Origin: Apoderus coryli
Taxonomy: Eukaryota > Arthropoda > Insecta > Coleoptera > Attelabidae
NCBI GenBank assembly: GCA_911728435.2
Contig: OU452198.1
Coordinates: 32,703,902 to 32,767,901 of the forward strand
DNA: 64,000 bases
Reading direction: 5' to 3'
The translations under genes were made by a program, and so were the position numbers. The notes below the pieces were generated by a model, which did not search any database, was not told the DNA's origin, and saw only the letters and a program-made list of their open reading frames with translations. The number at the start of each line of letters is the position of its first letter. The first letter of the stretch is position 1. This document shows, one piece after another, positions 30,501-42,480 of the stretch.

Positions 30501-32540
30501 AGAATGTCTTACCAAAATAAGTAGCAGAATGCCACGAGATTCATTGAGGATGCACTGCTAACGTTTTCTTGGATGAATTTTGTTTTTGCTGCATCTGTCC
30601 TTGGATCGTTACTAAATCTGCTTCCTCATTTAGCCCACATCGTCGATCGATAGTGTTGACTGTGGTTAGGCCAGGCAAAACTCTAATTAACCAGCCATTT
30701 CTATGAAGGAGTTTTTCGCGAGTAATTTTAAGCTAGTGACTGGAAATATGTTTATTAATTTCCGAAGGCTACGTCCACATTCTAAAGTCGACTCGGCTTC
30801 TCTTTGATCAGAATTGACCTTCCTCTACAGTAACATGACTAGTTTTTCTGATGAAACATGCGACTATTTCGAAGCACTTTTGTTGGATTAGGCTCACCTT
30901 GAACCTCTCATACATTCGATTGCTGTTTACGTTCCGGCTCATACAAGATCCATGATTCGTCATCTGTTGCAATCTTATAAACTTATTGCATTTTTTAGCA
31001 CCGTAATTGTATTTTATGTCCGCTAAATAATTGTGTGAAATTCAACAAGAAAAAAACTTTTGTTGATGTTGTATGTAATATTGATCGATATAATGGTCTT
31101 GATAATCCACGTCGAAAGTTCATGAGTTAACCCCCTTCCTACGCTGAAACAGCTGACACTGAAGGCTCAAAATATAATTAATTATTCGAAAGAAGTAGTC
31201 CATATTGAAGTGGAGTGTTATTGAGGCAAATGAAAGTCAGCCTCCACGAAATAATATTCTTATTTCGTGCAGGCTGACTTTCATTTTCGTCAATATAATT
31301 AATTGTCCTCGTATGTCAGTTAATAAAATGACATCCTCAAATCATATATTATACAATATTGTATCAAGAACTTAATATTAACTAATAATAATACCGTGTA
31401 ATTTTGTGAAATTTTCTGTGATAACAAAAATTAAAATAACTTTGCACGAAAAACTTTGAAAATTATTTTACTTTTCAAAAAATATATACCCTGATTAACA
31501 CCATAGTTGTATAATTTGTAATTTTAAAGGCTTTGTAAATAAACCATCGTATACAGCAGTCAGGGTCTATTTATCGTTTTTTTTTTCGTAGTCCCCATTT
31601 TAAAAAATTTTCTAAAAATCTAAAACTACACTTATATGGCTACGACTTCAAATCTTAATGCTGACCAACTTTCCCAAATAACATTTCCCGAGATTTTTCG
31701 AAAATCAATTTGTTGAAGGCTCCTCGTAAATTAGGTGTGTTTACTATATTTTGTTGGTGCATGTTTAGTTTTATGGGATGCACAAACTTTTCCCAACGAC
31801 GATGTAGGCCCAATGGGCAATTGTCGCCTGATCTAGTACGTAATTTTCAAAAACAAAATCCAACACTTCTCAAATGGCCGTTATATTAAACGGAATTTAA
31901 TTAAATACTAGCATCATAGATCAGTTAAGTTAGACACGAACCTATAAAGAAAAACTCAACCTCAAATCAATCTACTAGTAGTAAAGCAATTATTAAGTAC
32001 TAGACTGCTTTTGACAAATAGTTGGTAATACCAGCGTAAAAAAACGTTAATCGAAAACATGGCATAATTTTTGATTAAACTATAAAGTGTAGAAATAACG
32101 GTGAAAGTAACGCCACTTTTTTTTTCAAATTTTATTTAAATGCTGTAGGTAGGTATATAAAATGCAAAATAACACAATAATAATAATAATGTACAATATA
32201 CAATAATCACTTTCAACGAAACCACAATTTAAATTAGAAAACAAAAAAAAAAGTGTACCTACCTATAATAATGTTATAATAGATTTTACATATATTTGAA
32301 TTTTTTATTGTACATGGTTTGACAAAGGTATCTGAAAATATCTACGGCATTTACACATAAAGCTTCACGACACAATGTAAAGGAAAATCCTAGTTACACT
32401 TAAACAAAAAGGCTGAGAAGAATAATATCAATCCTGGATTGACAGTGGCGGCTCTACCTTCTTGCAGATACTGAGACTCATGCACCAGCCGCCCCTGGTA
32501 ATAGATACAATGAATTACGATATTATTTTTTATTAGCTCT
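30501..32540. other. Intron sequence with repeat scraps
   Basis: Apart from the hairpin, the block GATAATCCACGTCGAAAGT near 31097 and AAGGCTCAAAATATAA near 31160 recur near 33970 and 34030, so a diverged repeat is present twice. The 30540-30740 tract is less AT-rich and may be a decayed transposase, but no motif is secure. ACAGTGGCGGCT near 32443 recurs at 48291. Confidence 0.4.
31219..31295 (+). repeat. 77-nt hairpin with a 35-bp stem and 7-nt loop
   Basis: AATGAAAGTCAGCCTCCACG AAATA (31229-31253) pairs with TATTTCGTGCAGGCTGACTT TCATT (31261-31285) with a single mismatch. Pairing continues outward to TATTGA/TCAATA after a short internal loop. The loop is ATATTCT. Size and shape fit an insect microRNA precursor. 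A tiny palindromic transposon remnant is the main alternative; expression cannot be judged from sequence. Confidence 0.5.
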
Positions 32541-33700
32541 CCATAGGCGTCCGTGAAAATACTATTGAAGGGCCAGAAAAAAATTGTATCCGTGGTAACT
32601 CAAAAACCACTTAACAGATTTTAACCAAATTTGGTACAAAAATACTATTGGACTTGGCAAGGAGCTGATTAGATTTTGGGAAACATTGAGCGTAGGCAAG
32701 GGGTTTAAAAGAGGGTTCAAAAATTAAAAAAATTCATAGTTCTTAAACTTATCCGAAATACTGCATCATTTTTTACGCATTTAATTGAGTATAACCTAAA
32801 ATATTGAACATAAAATATTAGACCACATTGTCGTTCGAAAATAGTGTAAAATGGGGGTCAAAACATAAAAAATATATATTTCCTAAACTTATTCGAAATA
32901 TGGAATAATTTTTCATAGTTGTGATACAATATAAGCTAAAAAATCTTCCATAAAAGAATTGGTTCACACAGGTGTTCGAAAATATTCTAAAAAAAGGGTC
33001 AAAAACGAAAAAAAAAAGTTTCCCAAATATACCAGAAAAATTGTCTAATTATATACCTATAGCTTTGATATGAGATAACCTACAAAATGCAGCATAAAAT
33101 TTGTATTTACATAGGCGTTCGTAAATAGTAGAAAAGGGGGTAAAATAAAAAAAAAATAAATGTAAAAAATTTTATATTTAACTAGTTGAATTGGTGTTAA
33201 AAATACACGACAAAAGTTAATGTACCATAGGCGTCCGTGAAAATTCTATTGAAGGGCCAGAAAAAATTTGTATTCGTGATAACTCAAAAACCGCTTAACG
33301 GATTTTAACCATATTTGGTACGAAAATACTACAGGATATTTATAGGTGGTGATTAACATTGAGCGTAGGCAAGGGGTTTAAAAGAGGGTTCAAAAATTAA
33401 AAAAATCATAGTTCTTAAACTTATCCGAAATGCTGATTAATTTTTTGTACGTTTAATTAAATATAACTTAAAATATTTAACCTAAACAATTAGACCACAT
33501 TGACATACGAATAAAGTGTAAAATGGGGTAAAAAGGTTAGAAAAAACGTACTTCTTTAAAATAGCAGAAATATTGACTAGTTATTTATAGCTTTGATAGA
33601 ATATAACCTATAAAATGTGTTATAAATAACTTGTTTTCATAGGCGTTTGTAAATAGTGTAAAAGGGGTCAAAATAAAAAAAAAATACTTCCTAAGCTATG
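32541..33700 (+). repeat. Tandem satellite, about 140-bp monomers with higher-order structure
   Basis: A CATAGGCGTCCGTGAAAAT / CGTTCGAAAATAGTGTAAAA block recurs at about 32547, 32833, 32970, 33113, 33228, 33503 and 33640. Each is followed by GGGGTCAAAA, poly-A, TTC.TAAACTTATTCGAAATA and ATA.AACCTA.AAAAT. Intervals are about 286, 137, 143, 115, 275 and 137 bp. Monomers are near 140 bp, some pairs are fused, and a roughly 680-bp higher-order unit repeats (32547 and 33228 are nearly identical). Confidence 0.75.
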
Positions 33701-36148
33701 TCTTTCATATCTATACTCAATCAAACTTAATTTGTAGGCTTTGAATAAGCCCAAAAGAAATGCAAGAAAATTTCAATGTAAATGTAAATACCTGATCCAA
33801 GATGAAATAGTCAAAATGATAATGTAGATGAGGTTTGTAGAAAAGGCCCGCTGTGTCATTATTATACCATCTTTACCTAACAGCAGTTTAGGAGCCATTA
33901 GGCTTAATGGCTAATGCCAAAGGATGGGGCTTCATCGTCAAACAAACGTGGAAATTAGTTTCTTGATACACAGATAATCCACGTCGAAAGTAGTACACTG
34001 TACACTGAAACAGAATTTTCAAATAATAATCAAAGGCTCAAAATATAAATAGATCAATTACTTTCTTGCTAAGGTAATTCTTTTTTAGCACTGTATCTTC
34101 GCTTGCTCGTTTGAAGCGGCATTAGTTAATTTTTCTTATACTTAATTCTTGTTTTTTTATTCACCTACTTTTATTATTATTATTTTATTTCGGCTACTGT
34201 CTTCCATCTTAATTTTATACCGAGCATCCATCTTGGCTTTCTCGTTTCTTGGCAGCACCATAAATCAGCATAAACAAAAAATTACGGGCTCAATATTTTC
34301 GAATCTCGGACACTAAAACAATCACTCGGTTTGTCATATTTTTGTCCATATTTGACGTAAGCAAAGCTCAGTTCTTATTGTTGAGAGAGTTTGGAGAAAA
34401 CGGACAGATGTAAGTCCCATTTTGGCCGCCCACTGTGAAAGTAAAAAAAACTCTTGCCTGTCGCTGTATATGCGAGATTTTACATATTTTAATTTTTATT
34501 GAATTGGTATTTATTATTTATAATGCATTATTACTTATTTAGATTTTATTTATAATGTTTATAATAGCGGTATTGGTGAACGGGAATAAATTTCATTTAG
34601 TTATTTAGAGATAAATAAATAATATTGATACGAAATTTAAAATGGAAAAGATAGATAAGATAATAGTTAAAAGTTTAAATACCTCATTGTGTTATTGTAA
34701 TGGCAAATTCTCGGGCAAATTATTGAAAAATTTCGTACTAATAGTGTACCTATCTATTTACAAAATAATGGCTTTGGGTCTTAGTCGTTGATTCTTTTTA
34801 ACTCCCGCAAAATTCTATGTGGAAATACAATTTTTGAGGTCTCCCTTTATTTGTATGATTTTTTTTTGTAGAAATACAAATATTCGCGCCCTATTGTTTT
34901 TGGTGGTGGTCATCGGTGTATAATTAGAATTTTGAGAAAGGGTTGAAAAATTAAAAAAAAAGCACGTTAATTATGCAGGTGCATTTTTCATTCTTTTTTT
35001 TTTTTTTTTGGTATCTCTTTTTGTTTTCGAGATATTTTAGTTTTTCTTACGTAAGGTTAGATTGACTTGGTAGGTCTCTGATTCAAATACCAGTGGATGA
35101 GGCTTTTTTACCTCTTTTATGTTTTTATTTTCGTTAAAAAAGTCTTTTTCTTGTTTGGGGCCATTGCCGTACCGGAATAATACTTTACAAGTTAGAAAAC
35201 GTTTGCTTTTTTGTTGCTCCGTTAGGGTCATACAGCATTCGGAATTTTCCTAAAAAAAACTAATCTGGATACGAGGGTGGTTTGACAAGTCCCTGACTTT
35301 TAAAATTTCCCGCTCAGTTAGACGATCGTAGATTGAAAGTGCGTGAGTTGGATTGGTTTGGGTTGTTGTTGTGGTGTTCTGTTTTTGGATAAACTATGTT
35401 GCTTTGTGCTTAGATATTGCTTGAATATTTAATTTACTGTCAAATAAATGATCCAATAAGGAATTTTAACTAGCCCAACCTTATAATATTAAATTCGCGT
35501 TGATGTAAGTATATAAATTTGAAACAAGTTTTGTAATTTTACATATAACGAATTTATAGTGTTACAATGTTGTTATGTTAATTTTTTTTTGCGCTACAGA
35601 GGAATTCAAGGTGAAGGTGAAAAATTATTTTTGAGACCAGTTTTTTTCATATACCTAAGCACACAATAATATATAACTTAATAAATGTTATTAGATGTTA
35701 ATTAATTGATTCATTACCTTATGTGTACCTATTTGGAACTTTAAATGCTCTGAAATATACCGGTAGAGTGCAAAGCCTCGGGGATCTACAAAATAATGAA
35801 AAATCGTCAAAATGTAATATAGTTATTGCTCTTTCCCGAATTCTTTAGTAATCCTCGATGGCATTTTGCAGAACATTGTATATTTTCCTTGATTGTCAAA
35901 ATAGTCAGTTGCAGTTGCTTTTGTAACAGCACCATGGAATCAAGGTTAGCATGAAGTAGTTTCCATATTTATATTTATTCTCCTTCAATATATGTGATGA
36001 AAACATCATCACTTTTTAAGATTTTTGAAGCTTTTGGTGAATTGCAATTGCCAAGGATTTCACAAAGCGATATAGAATAAATTGGAAGAAGAGCATTACT
36101 AAAATCGCATTATGCGAGCAACTAAATTCAATTTAATATTTGTTATTA
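33701..36148. other. AT-rich intron sequence, mostly unassigned
   Basis: A mariner-type terminus (CGAGGGTGGTTTGACAAGTC) lies at about 35273-35292 without a visible partner. The ORF at 35037-35231 has no recognised motif. No exon was identified. Confidence 0.4.
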
Positions 36149-36570
36149 CAGTAACGACTCGTTAATCCGACTATTGCGGTAGGCAGGACCATTGAAAATT
36201 TAAAATTATGTACCTTCTTTATAATCCGGATCGAGTTTATTTTATAATCAGGATTTTTCATATGAAAACAGCCGGTCGAAGTGTTGTAAATATTGGGATG
36301 CTATATGAACTGTTCAGTAGGATTACATTGGATTATTGGATGATATGAAGTTACAGGATTTGTTATTTCACTTAAACAAATTAAACTAAGCGATTTTTTT
36401 AATGAATAAGACAGTAGTAACCCTCGAAAAAATCGGAACTAAGTATTTTGCATTTTGTCGATTTTTTTTCAGCATTTTCTTCCGAGTTTTTTTCTCCTAA
36501 CAACAGTAATCCGGATTTTTAAATAATCCGGATCAATCCTATTAGGCGGGATTAACGAGTTTTTATACTG
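36149..36570. mobile_element. pogo/Tigger-like MITE
   Basis: CAGTAACGACTCGTTAATCC at the left is matched by GGGATTAACGAGTTTTTATA CTG at the right, and TA flanks both ends. The interior repeats AATCCGGAT near 36225 and 36525. CAGT...CTCGTTAATCC termini are typical of the pogo/Tigger branch. No transposase. Confidence 0.65.
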
Positions 36571-36593
36571 TAATTTGATTTGTTCAAAATATA

Positions 36594-38188
36594 CAGGGTG
36601 TTTCATAATATATGCGCAGGTCTTTAGGATGTGAGGGCTCGTCCAAAAATATGAAAAAAAGTTTCGATTAACTACCCTCTAAAATGCACCATTTGAAATT
36701 GAAAAAACAGCTTTTGTGAGCATTTTCTACTTATAATAAACTATGTTTTGTGCAAGAAGTTTTTTTTAAATTCATAATTGAAGATTTTGAAAGGGTAGTG
36801 GATGTTTTTCTCCCCAATTTCTACGCCACTACAAAAAGTAGGGTTTTAAGATACCCATTTGAACCGCCAAGGTTTTCTACACAAAAAAGGTACTCTTGGT
36901 CATAAGCTCTAAAGTTGGCCGTTGGAGTAAAATCAACTTGTTGAAAAACATTGTCAATTTTTTGAAATAAATTTAATTTTCTCTACGAATTAAACGAAAT
37001 TTATTTAAACGTTAGAACAACTAACAAAACTAAATGATAACCTCATAATAGCAAAATTAAAAAAAAAACACAATAACAAAACATACACAGTTAAATTACT
37101 TAAATGTTGCCCGCACCAATTCCTCGACGCCTCGTTCGACGCTGACTGTCTAACACGCAGGAAAATTCCCGGAGTGGTCCGAATAATGTCAACATTTTCA
37201 ACTGAAGTAGCGTAGACTAGGGGTATGAGATGGCCCCAAAAGAAAAACTTTAAATAATTAAGTTCGGGAGATGGCGGGGGCCAAGGGTGTGGACCTCCTC
37301 GACCGATCCAACGGTCTTGGTATTCGTCGTCCAAGTATTGACGAGCAACCAAACTAAAGTGGCCCGGAGCTCCATCATGCATTAAGTACATGTTTTCTCT
37401 TACTTGAATCGGTACATCTTCCGGCAGTACTTCTTCTAGAAATTGTCGATAATCTGCACCGTTTAATCTGTTCGGTAAAAAATGTGGGCTTATCAAACAT
37501 TCACGGAAAATTGTTGCAATTTCATGTGGATTTTGTTCAGCCCATATGTGGTTATTGTGAAAATTGAAAATACCATCTCTCGAGAAAGATACTTCATCGG
37601 TAAACAGAACTTCGGCTCCAAACTGAGGATTTTGAGCTATTTTGTCTTGAATCCATCTGCAAAAAGCCAATCCTAGCGGAAAATCTATTGGCACTGAGGC
37701 TTGTACTCTTTGGATATCGTAGGGATACAAAAGTTGTCTTTTCAAAATTCTCCAAACCGTCGTGAGGTTGGTGACCATGTTTTTCAACAAGTTGAGTTTC
37801 CTCGAAAACGGTCAACATTAGAGCTTATAACCAAGAGCACCTTTTTTATGTAGAAAACATTGGCGGTTCAAATGGTTATCTTAAAACCGTACTTTTTCCA
37901 GTGGCGTAGAATTTTAGGAGAAAAACACCCTCTACCCCTTCAAAATCTTCACCAATTATGAATTGAAAAAAAAAGTTTTTTGCACAAAACATTGCTTATT
38001 TTGAGTAGAAAACGCCTACAAAAACTGTTCTCTGTACGAGAAACGGTTCTGGAGATATTTGCAAAAAACGAACTTTTTTTTCAATTTCAAATGGTGCTTT
38101 TTAGAGAGTAAGTTAATAGAAACTTTTTTTCATATTTTTGGACGAGCTCTCACATCCTAGTCCTGCGCATATATTATGAAACACCCTC
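36594..38188 (-). mobile_element. Nearly full-length mariner-type transposon with inverted ends over 300 bp
   Basis: CAGGGTGTTTCATAATATAT GCGCAGG at the left is mirrored by CCTGCGCATATATTATGAAA CACCCTC at the right, with TA on both sides. The arms (about 36594-36926 and 37806-38188) share long blocks such as ACTCTTGGTCATAAGCTCTA; the right arm has roughly 45 bp that the left lacks. The transposase lies on the minus strand between and partly into the arms. At about 1.6 kb with both ends, this is the most complete element in the window. Confidence 0.85.
37005..37818 (-). pseudogene. Mariner-type transposase, frame-damaged
   Basis: The start region (MLTVFEE) is in one frame. The main 260-residue stretch is in another: VWRILKRQLLYPYDIQRVQA (end of the DNA-binding region), LFTDEVSFSRDGIFN (first Asp), WAEQNPH, HFLPNRLNGADYRQFLEE, YLMHDGAPGHFSL (second Asp), RWIGRGGPHPWPPPSPELNY then LKFFFWGHL. 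The third acidic residue, normally in LDFFLWGHL, is Lys. Spacing from the second Asp to that site is 41 residues, as in DD41D-type elements. About 20-25 residues usual between WAEQNPH and HFLPNR (the NVWAGI region) are missing, as is part of the C-terminus, where the frame also shifts. Not functional. Confidence 0.8.
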
Positions 38189-38349
38189 TATAGTTCAAAT
38201 ATATCCCTTACTTATGATAACCCTATATTTCCTGGACTAAGCCTGGAAGAATTTCATCGTTGTTGGCCTTGTATTTGTATGTATAAAAAAAAGAAAATGT
38301 TTGCCTATCATGATGACGAATAATGCGACGTTTTCACTTGTAATTCCTA

Positions 38350-38830
38350 ATCTCGTCTATGATATTTGGCAAATTACTGCATACAATTCAGCGTTAGCTG
38401 TTCTCCGATACTCTCAAGGACCGCAGAAGAAACACGCGATCATTTTGTTGGACGTGCTTGTGTAGATTGTTGCTTGGTTTCTGGCTCATTCGAGTATATC
38501 GATATTTCACCCCTGATGACGTTTTTGCATACGAAATTTGCAGTTCCTACGTCCAATTTGTTTAAAATTTCCTTAGGCCAATTGAATTTTGAGCTTCGGT
38601 TACTTAAGTTATTTGGAATCCATCTGTTGTTGTCTCATTTTGGTCGTTGATTGAGGTGATTTATGCATCCTTGAGGAGTTGGGCCTTTATTACCATTTAT
38701 TTCACAGGGTTCCTCAAAAATTGTTGTACCTGACACGACAGGAAACGGTTTTTCTTTTGAGGTTACAGCTCGTCTTGTCTCCTTGTACATTTTCAGGATT
38801 GTTAACGTTAATTAATATTTTCTATTTCAA
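38350..38830 (-). pseudogene. Mariner transposase fossil
   Basis: The minus strand reads WPKEILNKLDVGTANFVCKN, VIRGEISIYSNEPETKQQST (mariner VITGDETWIYGYDPETKQQS). The first catalytic Asp is lost (GE for GDE). Stops follow; other domains are not evident. A GAGACACCCTGTA end lies near 38845. Confidence 0.5.
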
Positions 38831-38849
38831 AACAGAGACACCCTGTACA

Positions 38850-39900
38850 TTACGTAGGAAATATGTTGTAAATATATATCCAGAACATTTTCCGTGTGTA
38901 TAGGTAGATATGATTTTTGCTACATCACACACATTATTCTGCTTAGCTAATAAAATGCTGAACCTGTATAATCTGGTATTTTTTAAAAATAAACCGTAAT
39001 GGAATTTTTGTTTCGCCTCTCGCGATCTATTAAGATAACATAACGCATAATATAGTGTTCTTGATTAGAAGCAGATATCATTATCAAATTATATAAATTG
39101 ATACAAGTTATCATAAATTTAATGAACACAGCTTTTTTTTTATTTATTCTTTAGCCATTTTAAATTCATATGTACATACGTCTATGTCAATCAATCAGTA
39201 TTAAAAATATATATACCGGGTGGCCCAATTAAACGGACGGAACACATCGATTTTTTTACTAATTGATCGGCAACACTGATAGGCCCTACAAGACTATTCC
39301 TGATCAGATTCCGAAGATAAAGTAGAGCGTTCCGATATCCTTGTGGTTAGTAGGGAACAAGAATTTAATCGGTGGTAATGGCTGAGCTCTAGGCAGCAAA
39401 TTGTAAATTTACCGACATTATTTCTTTCTTTGAATGATTTTCAATTGCAAATTCAACGGTGGGTTAAGCCATATAGTTTAAAGCTGAGACCTTTATTAGC
39501 CTGTCTTCAACTTTGAAGGTTAACGGTTTATTTAACCTAAATGCTTGTCAGGATCGCGTTCAGAGAGATTTTTGCTGTTTTCCATTTTGAAAGCTTAAAA
39601 GGGCGCGAATGGCTAAGCAGTCCCTGACGTCATCACGCAGCAAGGTGGCGCCACATACTACTACTATGAATTTTACGTCGTTTGAGAATTAAGAAAGGTG
39701 TCCTTATTCGATTGACCTCTTTTACACTAGACTTAATACTGGTTATCATAAATAGAAAAGTAGAATTTCTTAAATGACCACTAATACAAGCACTTTCAAG
39801 AATATTTCGTGCTTTATAATCATATATTTTTCACGATCAGATACATAATAATTTAAAAAGATTTTTCACGTACCAAACCACATATTTTACCTTCCCGCAC
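38850..39900. other. Intron sequence with one MITE end
   Basis: TACCGGGTGGCCCAATTAAA near 39214 looks like a mariner-type terminus; no partner end was found. The less AT-rich tract 39590-39680 matches nothing I know. Confidence 0.35.
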
Positions 39901-39904
39901 AGGT

Positions 39905-40290
39905 ATTGTGAACGCGCTAAAAAAAATTGAGATAAAGACGGATATATAACCATTTTGAAGTTCCTTGAGACCATTAAGAACATTTCCAGATATAACTATA
40001 ACTCCTATTAGAATATAATAAATTAATTTGATAAAGGGTTTTTGGCGTCATTGATAGAGCGTGCGCTTCGTATGCGGAAGGTTGTGAGTTCGAATTCCAG
40101 CTCTGGAAATATTTTTTTTTCTAATTTTTGAATAAAGTAGATAGTTTGTTACGTTAGTTTATTGGAAATAATGAAAACAATACAGTTATAATAATAATTA
40201 TTATTAAAATTTTGTTTCGTTACGCATCGGTCATATTTCTGATTATATTATATCCTGTTGGTAAAGTTTTGAGGCGACACAACCGATTTT
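39905..40290 (+). repeat. Dispersed repeat with a tRNA-derived SINE copy
   Basis: At 40035-40110 the sequence reads TTTTTGGCGTCATTGATAGA, GCGTGCGCTTCGTATGCGGA, AGGTTGTGAGTTCGAATTCC, giving recognisable tRNA A and B boxes. A tail follows (AATTTTTGAATAAAGTAG, CGTTAGTTTATTGGAAATAA) shared with 15980-16045 and 52075-52110. The upstream part (CCATTTTGAAGTTCCTTGAG, CATTTCCAGATA) recurs near 51718-51757, so a longer repeat unit travels with the SINE segment. Confidence 0.65.
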
Positions 40291-42165
40291 TTTTCTTTCA
40301 GTGTAGGGCCAGTCAAAGAGCTGTAAATAGATTTTACTGCATCTGCGGATGAGGTAATATAAGGTACACCAAAATGTCTCAAGTTCAAGTACTTGTCAAT
40401 TTTTCCACATCACAGATTTCAACCCTATTTTCAAGAAGCTGAAACGAACTCTAGTCGCATTTGCTAAATTTTTCTGTTATTCTATGCGACTTGGGCGCTG
40501 TTTTACAGTTTTAGATAAATAATTAGAATTGCGTAGCAAAGACATCTTGTCAATATCTTTTAATTTTTTGCCGTTGCTTAGTTTTCGAGATTTTCGGAAA
40601 TGATTGAAATTACTTGCTTCCTTATCTTTAAAAACACCAAGAAATCCTAAAGGAACTTTTATTAGATACCGACAAATATACAGTGACAGGTAAATGTTTT
40701 GGGGTCGTAGTTATGTCGGTAGTTATATAATATGGAACACTTGGTATTTTTAGGCTATTTTGATTCCTTTTTTCATGCTCTTTCACCTAATGTCACATAT
40801 CATTCATCTCTGGTCAAGGGTCTCCATGATCTGATCCAGGAATACGAAAGAATCGATAGTTTCCGAACTTAGAAACAATCGATAGTTTTTTGTACTATTG
40901 AGAGAGGCGCTTCCTGATTAACTTCCTCCTCGGCGAATTTAACAATACTGTTTACTGAAGAGAATTATTACCAGAGCCCTAAAATCGCCCGAGCATGCGC
41001 CTGCTCTCATACAGTTTTTGCTACGTGGTCAAATGAAATGACAAGTCAAGTTTTATCAAAAATACTCGTTGATAGCTTATTAATAATATTTATGGAATAA
41101 AATCTCGATTAATTAAATAAACTAACAAATAGATACAACAAACAATAATACAATTTGAAAATAGAAATTATAAACCTTAGAATAACAATGCAACAGCATA
41201 AAATTAAATACAAAAAAAAACTCAAATAAATACCCACAATTTTCTCAAATGTTGAGTTGGCATCGTTTCCTTACACTAGTTATAATTACTTTAATTCTTG
41301 AAGGGGTTTGGGGTTAAGTTAATTTTTTTTATAAATAAATATTATTTGTCTAGATTAGGCGATTTTTGATTTTTAGTAGCCAACGATGTTTCTTTACTTA
41401 TTTGTAAGTTCCTCAGCTGTAGTTTCCATCGTTTCCAAAAAATGTAAACTACATCCTGAGGACGTTAGAAATAAGTAAAGAAACGTAGTTGTTTATTAAA
41501 AAATTAAAAAAAAAATCTACGAAATTTAATTTTTCTTCATAAAAAATTTACCTAAACCGAACCTCCTCCCAAAAAAGTAATGAAAAACGATTTATCATCC
41601 GATTATTGTACTCCAAAGTAGTGTTTTTGTTTAATTACAATTTTTTTACGCAGCAACTATAAATCAACGCATGTTTAAATAGGTAATTATAAATTAAACA
41701 TCTAATTAAGGTTTTTAATGCACATTTAATTATTATTGGATTACACGTAATTAATTTACGTATAAATTAAACAAATTGTTCTATTTTTGAAATCTTCAAA
41801 CTTACCTACGTCAATAATTTTAATTACCCATCATTACACATACCTCAATGTAAGTAGCAATAATATTAGCAAGCGATTAGGTGCGCATTAATAAAAATTA
41901 TTATGTATTATTAAAATTAATTTAATACAATATTGAATAATTATTATAAATAAAGTAATTAAATACTTTTCCGGAAATTATATTTTTGCTGATTCTCGAT
42001 AATTTGAAAATTATTTGTAATATGCAAATCATAAAAAATGCTGTTTATTATTTGTGTGTTTGACGGATAATTGAGATTTAATTTGTTGTTTTTTTTTTAG
42101 ATTTTGACTTTACATTACCGGTACATAAAGCATTTGATAGAGGTTGTCTTTTTAGGTTCAACGTA
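40291..42165. other. AT-rich intron sequence, unassigned
   Basis: An inverted pair of about 45 bp (TGTTTCTTTACTTATTTGTA near 41388 against its complement near 41470) may be a small foldback. Otherwise nothing was recognised. Confidence 0.35.
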
Positions 42166-42169
42166 TTTC

Positions 42170-42480
42170 TAGGGTGCGGTATGTTCTTTCGATTCTGCTC
42201 CCTGATTGGTAACAGTTATGAATTGTTTAACATGTTCCGGTTTATATTTCCAATATCGCTTGTGCTCGTCTTTAGGCGAGCTTTTGAGCAGCTCCGGCAC
42301 CGTTCTCATTACCCTGTGATGGCTCGCCAAGGCTCTAAGTTCTCTTTGGCAAAACCATGCCAGTTTAGTTGTGACTTTAAAGTTCTCAAAAGGTGGTCGC
42401 CATTGCATGGAGTCTTGCTTGAACGCATGATCATATTTCTAAATCCAGCACACCATCCTTATCTTCGCTAAATGTTCAAA
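42170..42480 (-). pseudogene. Possible mariner transposase fragment
   Basis: The minus strand reads FKQDSMQWRPPFENFKVTTK, resembling the KQQSMQW..PP..KFKVT block and the fragment at 21900-22380. Downstream residues do not fit well, so the call is tentative. Confidence 0.35.

Noticed and set aside
32541..33700. Regularly spaced repeats that might suggest a CRISPR array
   Set aside because: Monomers are long, diverged and contiguous without spacers, in eukaryotic DNA; this is a satellite.
40035..40110. A genuine tRNA gene
   Set aside because: Box A and B are present but no closed acceptor stem is seen, and near copies with the same non-tRNA tail show it is a SINE.
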